A stretch of 64,000 bases of DNA, taken from NCBI GenBank assembly GCA_016648135.1, contig JADDOH010004219.1:1-64000 (forward strand), read 5' to 3'. The stretch is from Agrypnia vestita. Its lineage: Eukaryota; Arthropoda; Insecta; Trichoptera; Phryganeidae. Numbering within the stretch: position 1 is the stretch's first letter; each line of letters begins with the position of its first letter. A program made the translations under genes and the position numbers. Below, one piece after another: positions 10,780 to 23,899 of this stretch. The notes under the pieces are model-generated. The model did not search any database, was not told the DNA's origin, and saw only the letters and a list, made by a program, of their open reading frames with translations.

Positions 10780-11219
10780 CCACCAAGATTTCTATACATA
10801 TACAAAATACAAAGTATACACATGATTATACAAGTATGGAGCAAACAATCCAGCAAAAATATTGTTAATATTATGTAAAGTTGTCACAAAATTATTTTGC
10901 TATTATTAAATAAGCCATTAAGTTTTAAGTCCTTCTCATTGGAAAATATACGGCATGGAAATGATGCGCCAAATTAAATAATTCCTTATGAAATATTCAC
11001 CATTTTGTTAACAGGCGATAAGAAATTGAAGACTAAAGTCACGGTGGATGACCGATAACTTTGGCTATTGAAGAAAATGTTTTTTGAAAAAATGCTGAAT
11101 TTCAAATCATCTAAGGGTATGTTCAATTTTTAAACTAATTTGACGTTGATTTTGAATCTACCAGCATAGCATACAAAGCGGCTGATCGGATTCGTTATCT
11201 ATTTGAACATTCTACTTAA
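10780..11219. other. Unassigned stretch
   Basis: AT-rich sequence with no supported gene or repeat. Confidence 0.45.
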
Positions 11220-11363
11220 GCCCGGTTATTTCAAGTTCGATCAAAGTAAGCGGTCGATTAAAGCATAGATTTTTACGAAAACGGATCGTCGGATTGGTGG
11301 AGAACGTAAAAATCTATGCTTTAAAAGAACGCTTACTTTAATCCAACTTGAAACAACCGGCCC
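11220..11363. mobile_element. Palindromic MITE, family M, copy 1
   Basis: The ends read GCCCGGTTATTTCAAGTTCG and the inverse CAACTTGAAACAACCGGCCC. The arms contain AAAGTAAGCG, AGCATAGATTTTTACG and the central CGGATCGTCGGATTGGTGGA block. Four related copies occur in this window. No coding content. The flanks are TA-rich, but the exact duplication could not be fixed. Confidence 0.9.
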
Positions 11364-11369
11364 TTAGGC

Positions 11370-12060
11370 ACACAATGTGACATTTCCGGCATTCAATATC
11401 GTATATTTTATTGTTTTCGTGGAGACCATCCGACAGTTCGGTTCTCCGGCGCGCTGGGTAAAAATAAACGACCAATAAAGCCGAGATTAGAGGAGGAAAT
11501 GAATAATACACGAATGGCCGGTAATGGTATATAAATGGCTGTTTGATTTGTTTACCTCTGTTTAGAATATACGGCCTACGGACGAACCGGCGGTTGTACG
11601 CGACCAGGACACGCAGAAGCGGTGTAACCAGTTTCTCGTGAATGGAGCACGCTGAAATGGTGGCGACAGGTATTCTACTCCAGTCCATAAGTGAGCGACC
11701 AATTGTTATTTGGCAGACAAGCGCGGATTTATTCATTTCTCACTCCGGTCTTTGTGGATAAATCTCTTCTGGTACGAATGAGAATATAATATTACGCTGT
11801 TCCGAAAATATTAATATATATTTTTTAATACAATACTTTTTTAATACAAAAACAAATACAACTAGCATAATTAATTTGATAAAACAAATACAAAATTTTT
11901 TCGACTCACGGATAATCTTCAAAAATAAATTAATGTCTAAGGTTATGCAATTTCATAAATCTAATTTATGCTGTTTAATTATCTTTTCTCTCGTTGTCAT
12001 TTCGTTATAAGGTCCACCATTCACTGCCACATACAATACACACACTTACACGCCCTCATC
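11370..12060. other. Unassigned stretch
   Basis: The longest frame (11338-11736, minus) overlaps the MITE end and has no recognisable domain. No gene is supported. Confidence 0.45.
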
Positions 12061-12069
12061 AAACACTTT

Positions 12070-12478
12070 TTGGGTATTTTTTTTCAATATTTCTTATTAT
12101 TTTTTGCAAAAATTTGAACCATTACAGTGGCTTCTATCGATTATGAAAATTTCATTCGCTCCAATATAACTCAAATAAAATGATAAAAACCTCGTAAAAA
12201 AATCAATTTTATTTTTTCTAAGGTTTTTATCAGTTTACTCGACATGTATTAAAGCGAATGAATTTTTCATAATCGATATATGTTACTGTAATGATTGTTC
12301 AAGTTTTTGAACTATCATTAGGTACACTTAAAAATTATTGAAAAAATGCAAAATTTGATATTGCATATCTTCTTATCTATTGATATTAGATCATGGTTAC
12401 TTAAACATTTTCGACTCATTATCAATGCAGGAATTCACCTGTAAAGTTCTTGCTACTATCTATGAGACACCTGTATAA
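12070..12478. mobile_element. Foldback family F, type A, left-truncated
   Basis: The copy starts inside the left arm (TTTTTTTTCAATATTTCTTA), passes the centre near 12200, and ends with CTATGAGACACC, the type A right terminus. The family boxes TATGTTACTGTAATGATTG and ATTTTCGACTCATTATCAA are present. Confidence 0.85.
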
Positions 12479-12911
12479 TATTAAAATCGGTCATTATTTT
12501 AGGAACCTCCTATTTGTTCAAAGTTTTACAGCATAATAAATGATCATTGAAGGTATTCATTTGCATAGTTGTCCAGCACTTCTATCAATTGAAATGGACT
12601 GCAGGGCCGTAAAAACATTCCGCCATGCTTGGATGCTTTAGGGCTAGGCAAAGCATTGCACATTTCTGTTACTATGATCTACCATTTATCAATCTGACGC
12701 TCTCGTGTACTCTCTAATAAGAGTATCCAATGCTTTTCGAATATCATCCATTATCTACAATTATGACTATCACTGTCAAAGAAAGAAATTCAAAATTCAG
12801 TGTTTTCTTATATGTGTACAATATACGTATTTGCATTTGGGCTGATGTAAAGTCACCTTTAGATATCGCCACACAAATGCCAAATAAAGACCGAGGACAT
12901 TTGTGTAATTT

Positions 12912-13627
12912 TATTTTATTTATTCATGGAAAACTAACAATACCTACATATAAAAATCAGATTACATATGATTATTAAATAGTACAGAGACCATCTTACA
13001 ATTAGCATGTTATTTATTAACATCTAGCAACAATAACTTAAGTTATACAAAAAAAAAACAAAAAAGTGAAAGTTTTAAGTTACGAACAAACTATGAAAGT
13101 CAAAGAATTAAAGGTAAAATGGGAATGAAGACAGATCTACTTAGTAAAAAGGGGAAGGGATAAGAAGAAAAAGAAGTGCAAAAAATATATAGCATAAATA
13201 CATCGGATCAATACATCTGCATATACATATACGAGGTCTGGACAAAAGAAAAAAGATGAATTAAAGAAAGATACAAGATAAAAATTACATATACGAAGTC
13301 TGGACAAAAGAAAAAAGATGGGTTAAAAAAGAAAAAAAAAACGTGAATATTCAAGAGTTTTAAATTCATAGATTGATGAGTTGAAGAGATCCAAGTCGCT
13401 GAATATAGTGTTGAACAAATTAGACGAGTGATATACCTATAAAAGAGTTTTGCCGGGAGTTGGTATTACAGTGTGAAAGGCTGAAGGTCTCGACCGATCT
13501 AGTGGATCTTCCGGGTACTCTCAGGAAGATGCGCCGCTGCAATGCCGGGCAGTCAATCTTAGAAGTAGCTAGTTTATGAAGAAATATAACATCAGCAGTA
13601 TTTCTGCGATTGACCAGGGGGAATCTA
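12912..13627 (-). mobile_element. Jockey-like LINE 3' end, antisense, copy 1
   Basis: On the minus strand, from about 13625 down, a frame reads LVNRRNTADVIFLHKLATS, then CPALQRRIFLRVPGRSTR, and NTNSRQNSFIG. This is the conserved C-terminus of jockey-type reverse transcriptase polyproteins. A 3' UTR of several hundred bases follows, ending in a TTTATTTTATTTATT run that is the A-rich tail in antisense. A paralogous copy lies at 26345-26935. Confidence 0.85.
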
Positions 13628-13639
13628 CGTTACTAATGT

Positions 13640-14420
13640 TACTACGTTATAATTAAGATTATGTGCAACATTTATCATTACCCACGATTATGTTCGTTTG
13701 TCATAAATTCACTCGCGTGAAACGCTTTCTTTCATCATCACTCTTGGCACTACCTCTATCCTCACAAGATTTCGAATATATTCAAATCTTTCCAAAACAC
13801 AATTACTGGATTTGTATTCGCCCAGGGACCCGTCATTAATCAAGATATATATTATTATAGATGTCAATCATGGGTGGAATCGGTGAACATTACTTTATGA
13901 AAATGATCACATATGTCAGCCGTATGATGGGTCGTAAGCCCTATAAACACCCAAAAAAAGATTTCCATGTATTATCTTTAATTTTGTAATCATTTTATAG
14001 TCAATTATCTTTAATTTTGTAGTCAGGATATTCAATTATATCAAGAAATACTTATTTTCATGGCACCATATTCTTGGATTTAGCCTGATATTTATAGCTT
14101 CGTCTCTGTGAGATATCTATAATATATCTTGGACACATTTTATGTTTAATATTTAAAGCTTTAATTTTGTTAATTTTTAATATTTAAAGCTTTAATTTTA
14201 TGGTTAGACATTATAACAGAGCTCAATTACTTACCATTATTCATTCTTAACATTGTTTCTTACTACTATTCATTAATTAATTCAAAATAATGAACCTAAA
14301 AATATGTCATCTAACTTTGTTCTTAACATCTGTGAATCTTTTTAATTAGTCTATGAAATGAACACTATGTTTTTACATTAGGTATATGTTTAAAAAACTG
14401 TTAAGATTCCTTAATAAATA
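13640..14420. other. Unassigned AT-rich stretch
   Basis: Short direct repeats occur around 13975-14040 (ATCTTTAATTTTGTA) and 14140-14200 (AATATTTAAAGCTTTAATTT). No gene is supported. Confidence 0.45.
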
Positions 14421-14426
14421 AATAAA

Positions 14427-14666
14427 TTAGTAAAAACTACTACCAGATTTAAGGTCTACCGGTTTCGAGACGCACCTACTCTCTCTCCCTCGTAGATTCC
14501 TGATTGTTCTGTAGGCAAGTTAGTGCATGATTGTCTCGACAAGATTAACACGCATGTGGTAAATATTGGTGTAAGTTTAACAATAGTAGTGTAGTGTTGG
14601 TCCTGACGAAGAGACGGGTATGTCTCGAAACCGGTAGACCTTAAATCTGGTAGTGGTTTTTACTAA
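14427..14666. mobile_element. Foldback element with hammerhead-like core
   Basis: Arms of 45 bp (14427-14471 and 14622-14666) are reverse complements with a single mismatch. The right part holds CTGACGA (14603-14609), a GAGAC/GTCTC stem with a 6-nt loop, and GAAAC (14627-14631). That is the arrangement of a hammerhead ribozyme core with one extra nucleotide before stem II. Such motifs are known from Penelope-like retroelements. Confidence 0.75.
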
Positions 14667-15455
14667 TTTAACTAACACTCTTTTAAAACATTATTTTAAG
14701 TAAGGCATACACTGATTTAAATGAGAACTGATACTTAGGTAAGGCTATATCAACTTAGTTTATAGTAGTAATAGTTAAGTTTAAAGAAAAGATTTTTTAC
14801 GAAAACAGGTTGTTAGTTCGATGAAAAACTCAAAAATCTATACTTCAATGTTCATTATTACTATAAACCAAGAACCGGCCCTCAGAAAACGTATTTTGAC
14901 AGTTATAAAAACCATAGATAAACGTCGTTGTTGTTCACAAGAGCGTTGTAAATCAGACACGGCTCTCCCGAACGCCGCGGTGATTGATCTCTGGGGAATT
15001 CATTCAGTTGTGTTTCCGAATGGGTGGGTGCCGTAATAGCGCTTAGCTAAAAATAAGGCAAGTACCTACGCGCCCGACTAAAAATAAGCCCCGACAAGGA
15101 GCCGGGATGGGGACAAATGACACACATATGGCAACAATGTTCCGCACTCGATGTTTTACTTCTTGTGCGATTCCGGTTTGCCTCGAGAAAACTGGTATCA
15201 ATCCGTGTTTACCGTCCGGAGATTGATAACATTCCGAGACAAGCGTGAAAGTGGAGGCAGTCCAATTCATTGGAATATTCATCTGGGTGTCTGTGCATGG
15301 AGCTTACCGCACGCGTACTGGATGGCCGTACACTGGGAAGGTAATGAAATAAGAAAATCTGTGTAACTGAAATTTTAAATGATTTAAAATAAGAAAGCTT
15401 TAGCACTTTGGGCAGGTTGTGAAAGGCGAGAAATATGCGAGAGTCATACTACTAA

Positions 15456-15600
15456 GGCCCGGTTGTTTCAAGTTCGATCAAAGTAAGCGGTCGATAAAAG
15501 CATAGATTTTTACGAAAACGGATCGTCTGATTGGTGGAGAACGTAAAATTTCAGTTTAAACTCTACGCTTACTTTGATCGAATTTGAAACAACCGGGCCT
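15456..15600. mobile_element. Palindromic MITE, family M, copy 2
   Basis: It is bounded by GGCCCGGTTGTTTCAAGTTC and the inverse GAAACAACCGGGCC. It is almost identical to the reverse complement of the copy at 48030-48173, including the asymmetric TTTCAGTTTAAACTCTACGC segment. This suggests recent activity or a shared parent. Confidence 0.95.
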
Positions 15601-15800
15601 TACTAGGAAAAGATTCTAGAGACACAAAGGGGCAAGAAGCATATGCGTCTCCTGGTTAAAGAACTTGCGTGTCAAGATATTTTTTATTTAATTACATACA
15701 GCATTATTACATTTTTATCTAGTCTAGTTTAAGTTTATTGATACATACACTTATTATATCGTTGTACCTCTCCAAAAAGAGACTAACTCTTGTGTCTGGA

Positions 15801-15801
15801 G

Positions 15802-15832
<31 letters not shown>
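15801..15832. repeat. TA microsatellite
   Basis: About 16 alternating TA units followed by a T run. Confidence 0.9.
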
Positions 15833-15841
<9 letters not shown>

Positions 15842-16932
15842 TAGTTTTTTTATAGTACATAAATGTATATAAGAGGAAAAAAGTTACCAACGTTTCGGAC
15901 AGATAGCACTGGCCATTTGGATCTCGACTTCTGGAGTGAACAGGTATGCTTGCCACTAACAGTCTTACTCAAGACTACAATACGCGGGTTACCCTAGAAA
16001 GTAATCCTTCATCTTTTACCTGCGAAAATCTTAATATTAATATTATATATATTCCGGTGTCGGAGCCTTTAATAGCATAAAATATGATCAATTTCATAGA
16101 CAAAACACCCCCTATACGTCATTTTTTCCAGCAATAATAAAATGGCAGCCATTTTAAATCAAAGTTTATTCATCGCAAAACGCTCTTGAAGATTTCCATC
16201 TTTAAACAATAAACAAAATAAAACAAAAACTTGAAAATATGGACCACTTTAAATATAAAACAAATTAGATACGTCACATAAAAAAATCATATAAAAAAAA
16301 TACTCCTGCTATTAATAGTTGCGGAACTTTCTATTGAGATTAATCAAAAAATCTATAACAACCTTAATAATTTATCAAAGTTAGATCTTATCTTACATTT
16401 TTTGTGAGGCTTATTTTCAATAGTTGAAAGCAACCTCATAAACATAATGTCTTTTCATTGAATTATAATTTAAATGCCGTGATTTATTTTTAAAAATACC
16501 GTTCATTTAACACATTTGACAAAAGTATAAACAGGAAACACACCAAAGCAAACAAGCATCGTAATGCACCGTTGGTATAAACGTAGTCTTTTTGTAAAAT
16601 GAATTATTTATTCCAGCACAACAGTACCGTTCTAAAAAACCTTATAATTAGAAAATTCAAAAACCAGTAATATTGTGTTCGCTCAAAACTAGCTCACGCA
16701 CTTAAACCGAATAAATTAGCTTACAGTGTATTCTGGTCACATAGTACTTGCCGGTTGAATATAATAAAAAAGACTAATCGGCGAGGAAAAGAACAGGAAA
16801 ACTGCCAATTAACAACACGTGGCACACTTTGCTACAAATATTAAGTAACTCGGGCTACATTACAACAAGCATCGCTAATATCTTGAGACTACTCTGTTCG
16901 TATTTCCAATTCCTTAGGCCTTAGAGTCTACG

Positions 16933-17187
16933 ATGCTGTATAGCTTGCCTGCGGCTGTACGGCTCGAGATCAGGGCCGCACTGAGAGAATTGGGGTCCAA
17001 GGTAAGACACATGCCCTTGCGACGGAACTGCCGTACAAGATGTTTACCGCCCGTTGATGTTTTGTCCCATTTTCAGCACAGAAAGACACAACCTGGAGGC
17101 AGCATGCAGACAGAACGACTGGAACTGGAACGAAATCGCAACCGTGATAAGTCAAGAACTTATCACGAGAGGTGGTACCTTTCTTAA
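16933..17187 (+). CDS. Unrecognised small open frame with possible intron (weak)
   Basis: This 84-codon ATG frame lies in a GC-richer patch. It begins MLYSLPAAVRLEIRAALREL and continues with a charged segment rich in E, R and N. Positions 17002-17076 (75 nt) have a GTAAGA start and a pyrimidine-rich TTTTCAG end, so they could be a minimal intron. Its length is a multiple of three, so the frame is open either way. No homology is recognised and expression is unknown. Confidence 0.15.
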   Translation: MLYSLPAAVRLEIRAALRELGSKVRHMPLRRNCRTRCLPPVDVLSHFQHRKTQPGGSMQTERLELERNRNRDKSRTYHERWYLS

Positions 17188-18442
17188 AGAATGTAGTCAG
17201 GACATTAAAAGAAATAAAAAACGAATGAAACAAAAGCGTAACGTTATAAGAACGTACAGGAAGGTCCCATCAGGTCTGACTCCTTCTGGGAGAGGTTTCC
17301 CGTGGTTCCCTCTCCACAATGGCATGTGCGAAGGAGATACAAGTTCCACGAACATTTCCTCCCGTTCCAACAAAGCTGGTAGTAGCTAGAGCAGAATATT
17401 TGAAATGAATATTGAGGTACTACATAAGCCTAAAAATAATTGTAACTCACATCAAAAGACGTCAAATTCTCCTCTCTAAAAATATAAATACGCCAACTAA
17501 AAATGTTAACTCTTTACAAGACAGCTCTGAATCGATGAAATTATTCGTAATTAAATTTATACATCTCTTGAGAATAATGCCTTAAATTTTCAGTGTGGTT
17601 ATATCAAAACTAGGTTGTCATTCTACATTACCCCAGCTATCAGGTAACAGACTAAGCATATGGTGGAAAATCCAACGTCTTTAATTACAACTAACTAATT
17701 TACCACGACGCCGTTACTCCGCGGGGGTGAGCAGAGAGGATGTAGCGCCACACTCTTCTGTTTCGTTACAAATCTCACCTCATTCAAATCCACACATCTT
17801 TTCATTCAGTTGCATATGTCTATTATTGATGCTCCTAACAGGACCATCTTCCATCTGTTTTACCCGGTAAAAACATCAGCAAAATATACAACTGTAGTGG
17901 AATGATTTTATCAGTCTCTAATTTTTTTTAAAGCTTTTAAAAGGTATTTATCTGATTACGTTCAATTCTCTTTTCCGAGCCCTAGGTGATGATTACCTGT
18001 GTAGGTGCCTAGGCTATAATCCGACCCTGTTTAAAATATGTATTTCTACATTTTACAGTCGTCTACTTGACATTTATTTAAACTACTTTCTAACTTCTAA
18101 CCGTTATAGATAAGTGTGCGTACGTTTAATATAATAAACTTTAAAAAAAACAAATAAAAATGTAGGTTTGTAATTTTATTTTTCAATCCTTTTTGCATTG
18201 AAAAATTACAAAAAGGATTGAAAATGCTACGTTGCGTGTACACAGTTTAGAGGTTGATCTCTCGTCTCAGAGTTCTGTCGGTAAAGGTCGGAAGTATCAG
18301 TTGTGTTATTACTCTCGTTTATATATACAAAATACATGTAGCGTGAATCTGCTTTGGATTTACGCACTCTCATGAAGAGAGTCTCCGAGACTTACTCAAC
18401 CAAGTACACGCGTCATTAGAATTATATTGCAGAGTCTCAGTG

Positions 18443-18543
18443 CCGGATTTTTACGAAAACGGATTGTTTCATTGGTGGAAAACGCAAAAATCTACGCTTT
18501 TTTCTTAACTATTACTCTCACCACTCATGAAACAACCGGCCCT
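18443..18543. mobile_element. Palindromic MITE, family M, copy 3 (truncated)
   Basis: It retains GGATTTTTACGAAAACGGAT, the ATTGGTGGA centre and the right terminus GAAACAACCGGCCC. The left terminal 40 bp are lost. Confidence 0.8.
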
Positions 18544-19570
18544 TAGTACCGACTTTTATTTTGTATATGCATTTAAAAATTTATACCCCTTGACCGTTGC
18601 CACAAAAATCTATAATTACATTGGTTTATAGTTTTGGTTATGAATACAATTTAGTGGTTATGAATATACCTTCAATTATTTAGAGTAAGATTCTTATATT
18701 AATTTTATTATTACATATATTTTTCGTTGGATGTTGCCACTCTCTGTGGAAATTGCTACTTAAGTTTCACATATTTTTTAATTTTAAAAACAATATTTGT
18801 ATAAACCACTTTTATTAATTAAACTTCGGCCGAAAAAATATTTCGATACAATAATATATTCATCAGGACAGTCGCACACTAAGGAAGCGTCTATGAAAAA
18901 ACGGCACAAAATGTCTTTTGGAATTAATAGGAAAAAACTATGTTCCACTCAGAGGGGAGGGGTCAAAGCAAAAGCCACGTTGGGGCTACACGGGGAGAAG
19001 GAGGGAATCAAAAGAATTCAAAACGGAACTACGTGGTTTATTTATACTCCCTAACTGATCCATAAAATAAAATATGAAGGAAATCAATTGGAATTGTGGT
19101 GCCCCTGGACATTACCCAGTGTACTCGGGTCTCTAGAACACCCTGGACCAATCGAACAAGTGAGTAAGAAGATGCATATGGACGTGTGTATGGTTTTCTG
19201 TTTCTCCACCTAACACGGTGTGATGTTATATGAATGTATAAGAGATGATTGAATGTGTGTTTTTTTCTGACGGTCTGAACCAATCTCTCTTTCACAGCTG
19301 ACCCCGATTCGATAGTTTTTTTTCTGCCTTTTTTTAAAGGTACGAGCAAATTTTTTTTTAAGTGGTCGAAGATTCTAGGAGCGAGGAATAAATAATTATG
19401 TATAAAAAATGAGAAATGGCATTTTGAAATGTGTCGATTTAAATTTCAAATTATATTTAGACTTTAATGATTTTCTTCAATAACTGCAAAATAATTTTGT
19501 GGTAACATTATTTATATTAATGAAAAGAAACACTTTGTACAAAACTATTATTTATAGAATTATCAACATG

Positions 19571-19597
19571 TTTCGGGGCCAATGGTCCCTTCATCAA
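19571..19597 (-). ncRNA. Hammerhead-like core motif
   Basis: On the minus strand TTGATGA is followed by a GGGACC/GGCCCC hairpin with a short loop and then GAAACATG. This matches the CUGAYGA-N-stem-GAAAC arrangement seen elsewhere in this window, with C to U at the first core base. It is probably the residue of a Penelope-like element and unlikely to be active. Confidence 0.35.
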
Positions 19598-20280
19598 GAT
19601 ACAACAAATAAAGAATTACACATTGTGGAAACAAATTTAAAAGGAAACTATTTGCAAAAAGGATTTGAATATTTATAATATTTAATTATAGGTTATTTAC
19701 CAATTTATTTGCCACAAATCTTTAAAACCGGAGGAATTGGCACAGGGTAACATGCCCAAAGAGATGCTTAAAACAGGTAAATTACCTATTTAACTGTAAA
19801 TAGTTGCGGATATTTATTTCATAGGATTTCATAGGAGATCAAATAGGATCTCAACAAAGTAAATTACCTTGTAGAGATCCTACTAGGACAAGTAGATGAA
19901 TATGATAATATTTAATTTGTTTTTTATTTTTAACTTACTACCAATTGACCAAAAAGTTAAATATAGTATCTATAATTCTAAAAGAAATGAAAAATGATGC
20001 TAATATAATACCTACCTACTGACTCTCATCACAACTATACGATCCCATCGTCAGTTCAAACAATGAGGATACGAAAAAGAAAATGGGACTATGTTGTGCC
20101 ACGAAACTATTTTTTATTTTTGGAATTCAATAAACTAAATAAATAATTCTTCGATATGTTGCAAGACAGAAAAATTCCATTGGCCTCGAAAAAGTCCAAA
20201 GTGAAAAAAGACCTAGCTATGAAGCTATAATACCTAAATGTTAACATACACGTACTCTATAATATTCATAAAAAAATTAA

Positions 20281-20350
20281 TACTTAAAAATAATGTAGTA
20301 TTAAGAGCGTGCATGCCGTAAAACTGCTGTGCAGTTTGGCATATGAATAT
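20281..20350 (-). repeat. Microsatellite-associated repeat P, copy 1
   Basis: Read on the minus strand it contains CATATGCCAAACTGCACAGC followed by AGTTTTACGGCATGC and a stretch ending TAATACTACATTATT. It is bordered by TA repeats. Related copies lie at 44909-44980 and 55035-55072. Confidence 0.75.
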
Positions 20351-23300
20351 ATATATATATCTGTAATAAACAAAGAAAATAAATACAAAAAAAAGCTTTA
20401 CCAATCGGTCCCATGTCTTCAAGTTCATTTTTTTCTATGTATTCTCTCATTTGCCTAAGGGCGGTACATTGCACGCTTTTGAATATGGAATAATCACTCT
20501 ACGTATGGAATTTTGGAGACCAATAATTCAAAATATTTAGCATTAAAACATTGACCATAAAATTGTCAAGTAATCACCGGCCTAACTTGACTTCATTACT
20601 ACATAAAATTATTACGTAAATAAAGTTCCATTAGATAATGAAATACAAATTGGCTGCAAAACATGAGACAATCTACCGAGCAGTCAAAATTCAGAATCAC
20701 ACGCAAACCATAGACACGCTACACCGCGCGGGTGGTGGTGTAGACGATGGTGCTGGCTTGTGAGGACCGGTGCTGATATGTTAAAACGATAGGAGGGATA
20801 AAGGAGGTTATTTTGAACGAGAACTTCGAATACGAATAATTATTATTTATGTTACTTTTGTAGTTATTACTTCTTTTGGTGCGTTGAAGGTAAAATTTTG
20901 ATTGTAACGTAAAATGCGCAGCATGCTCGACTTGTAGCGGGAATGCGAGACCATGAAATGCACGCGCATCCATTAAAGTGTCAAAAATGTATTCACGTTT
21001 TTGAACGTTCACGAAATTAGTTTTCCAGTATTATAAATAATGTAATGTTAACCATCTTGAATAGATTACCAATCACAAGGATGCTCAATTCAAAAGCTGA
21101 CAAACGAATGGTTATTAAATTTAAAATAAAAACTGTTTATTGAATTAAGATTTTAGGTGTATAATCGAAATGCGACAGATTAAATTATTATTATTATTAA
21201 ACAGCGGTTCTCGTGTGTCACTTGAGAAATTATTTATTGCAAAAACCACGTTATTTGTTTAAAAATAAAAAACACGTTCATTCATCCGATATTCAATGCG
21301 GCTTTCAAAGATGTATAGTTTTGAAACTTTTGAAAACGGAACCGTTTTAGGCCGAAAATCGATAAAACATGAAAGTGGGTAGATACTTGGACATTTTTTG
21401 AAAATGCACGCGTTTTCTAATAAAGTTTTTGTTCACCCCATTATTTCAAATATTCGAGGTTACACAAAAAGTGGGTAAGCGTTAATATTCTCATTCTGGT
21501 TTTCAAATATATGATATGTAATTAACACCATTATGCACAATTCAATTAAATAAATAAATTAAATAAATAAAGAATTACGTTCATTTTTTTAATCACCAAG
21601 ATCAAACAATACATTATGTGTATTTTTGACTGCAGTATTATATTGTAAAGGAAATTGCCGTTTATTCAGAATAGACCACGCGTGTCAAAATAAAAAATAA
21701 ATGTCAAAACTCCGGCAACAACTTAGGGTATAAACATATTTTCTCCGTACTGCCATAAAAACCAAAGTACGAAAATTGTCCAGCCATGTTGAAAATAAGG
21801 AGCACGAACATAAAGTTAAGTATGTGAATAATGGCTCAACTGTAAACCCAAATGGGGAAAAAACGTTTTCACGGCGGATATACTTTTCTCTCGTTTATGG
21901 TAACACCGTAACCGTAAAAGCTGCAACGCGCATGCGTGGAGTATATAGAGAAAAGCAGATACAGGTAAAAATGTACAACGATAATAATAATGATTTCAAT
22001 TTCTACGAGTGATTGAATAGTTCCTTTTTCTCTCAATGAAATTTTTATGTCAGTTAGTGTGTGGCGGGAATTGTTTATTTCGGCGAGAACGAATTCTTTT
22101 CTTCGGTCGCCGTCGCTTCTAGAATATTAATAGTCGGAAAGAATAACGAAGATGACAGAATTATAGATCGTTTTGTCGGTAAAAATGAGTTGTAAAGAAA
22201 TTTCAAGCGTTTCTGATGAAAATTCATTCATATTCCGGTTATGTAGGGTAAAATATAAAGTAACTGTCGAATCTTCTTACAATTTTATTTGGCAACATTC
22301 TTAGAAAACATTTGAGAGAACCTTTGAAGCACATTTCCGTTTTGAAAAGAATCTCTTCAGGACAGTTTGACCTAATGACACAGTAATTACTTTTGATAAG
22401 AAAATATAATTTATGCATCTCCAGTTGAGTATATGAACGATGCATTTGTTTTTAGATAAATGTCCATATTTAAAATACATCCAATTTTATTCGCAATAGT
22501 TTCTGCCTCCGCAGATCGAAATTTTATAAAAATAGATATTTGACCTGGAAAAATTTGAATTCCGATCATGTAATCTAAATAAAAATCAACACCACACACA
22601 TTACAACATCAAATCGGTTTCGAAACTACGCCAAATCCTTCATCATGGAAGTTTAAAAACTATATCTAAATATACAATTTTGTGTTTGGTTCCACTGATT
22701 ATCTCGAGAACTTTAAAAATCCACAAGGTTCCGACGGTTTCTCTGAATGATTACCATGAAGATTTATTCAATCATCCACATTTGACATTTATTTATAAAG
22801 AGTGCCACAGAAATGGTACTTCAATCGCCCGAAACTCCGATTCCACAGTAAAATCGTAATAATATGTATATTTTTAATTTTATTCTTATACATTAGATTT
22901 AGATACCGTTTACTCTGTATCTATTTCATGCGCAGACGTTTTCTTCCCTAACTCCAGAGATGGTAAATAAACACGGTAATGCCATAATCGAGCAACGGCT
23001 GTGAGATAACCGCAGACAAACCAATAATTATCTACGCTAGCGTTTGAAAAATTACATGCGTTGTCCGACGGTAGGTACTTTCGTATACCTACCTATTGTA
23101 AGTAATAAAAACATTAGGCCCTAAGCTCATGTAGGCACCCCACGCCCGAGCCATGCGTCGGGTCAGTACGGTAACGTTAGAGAAGAATGATGCCGGCCGG
23201 ACCACCCAAGTCATGCCGCGGGGCGATGGTCACAGCAACTATTAATTGGCAGAATAGGGTTCCCACAGCTGTTTTCATAAAACATGTTTTGCTGAGAACA

Positions 23301-23408
23301 ATATCCTTTCAAATACGCCAAGAAACTAAAATCTGCATTGACGGAGTTTTATTGTAACAAAACTTATACAGAGGTCATTTGTAATTTTGTATACTAAACA
23401 CTAAATAG

Positions 23409-23483
23409 GTCTAATAGAAGGGTATGGAAAAGGCCTAAATCCAGCAGTAGAGAGATGAAGGCTGAAGAAGAAGAAGACATTTT
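23409..23483 (+). mobile_element. LINE 3' tail fragment
   Basis: GGGTATGGAAAAGGCC and the following AGCAGTAGAGAGATGAAGGC match the last coding bases and GAAGAAGAAG tail of the LINE at 48429-48595. Only the extreme 3' end is kept. Confidence 0.75.
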
Positions 23484-23617
23484 TAAAAAGAATTTACGGC
23501 ATAATATAGCATTAATTCAAACAATTTTTTAAGATCAATTGTTGAAAAAAAGTTTTATTAAAATGTCTGCCCACATTTGTAAATCAACTTAAATAAACGT
23601 TCGCAATTATTAAATAA

Positions 23618-23890
23618 CTAGCTGTAACCCGTCAAAAATGACGGTATTTTTACATGTCGGTGCCTAAGGAATAAGTATTTATTTATTTTATTAAAAAAAC
23701 TTAGTAAAAAAATATTTTTTTAAAGATTCTCGGAAAAAAAGTTTTAAAAAAATACTATAAATAGTTATTAAATTTAAAAAAATTAAAAAAGTTACGGACG
23801 TTACACGAAGTTACGAGGACAGACAGACAGACGGACGGATGGACAGTCGACGTCGGACAGACGACAACGAAATTATAATAATTGGGATAT
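23618..23890 (+). repeat. Dispersed repeat Q (LINE/SINE-derived), copy 1
   Basis: It begins ACTAGCTGTAACCCGTCAAA and ends with an ACAGACAGACAGACGGACGG stretch followed by a TATAAT-type tail. The same order, inverted, is found at 49503-49735. A CAGACAGACAGAC block and an ACTAGCTGT start are hallmarks of RTE-type retrotransposon remnants in insects. No coding is left. Confidence 0.65.
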
Positions 23891-23899
23891 AAATATATA

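Larger units (their letters stand above)
15610..18440. other. Mostly unassigned stretch
   Basis: It contains a TA microsatellite and, at 15890-15900, an ACGTTTCGGAC string like the 3' half of Penelope-type hammerhead cores, without its partner. The only notable open frame is at 16933-17187. Nothing else can be supported. Confidence 0.4.
18550..23400. other. Long unassigned AT-rich stretch
   Basis: No exon or complete mobile element could be supported. It contains the hammerhead-like motif at 19571-19597 and a CAGCAGTT-type repeat at 20281-20350. A GC-richer block at 23110-23240 has no recognised content. Open frames at 18797, 20719 and 21776 have no family signature. Confidence 0.4.

Noticed and set aside
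15890..15960. AACGTTTCGGAC suggesting another Penelope hammerhead
   Set aside because: The CTGATGA half is missing, so no core can be drawn.
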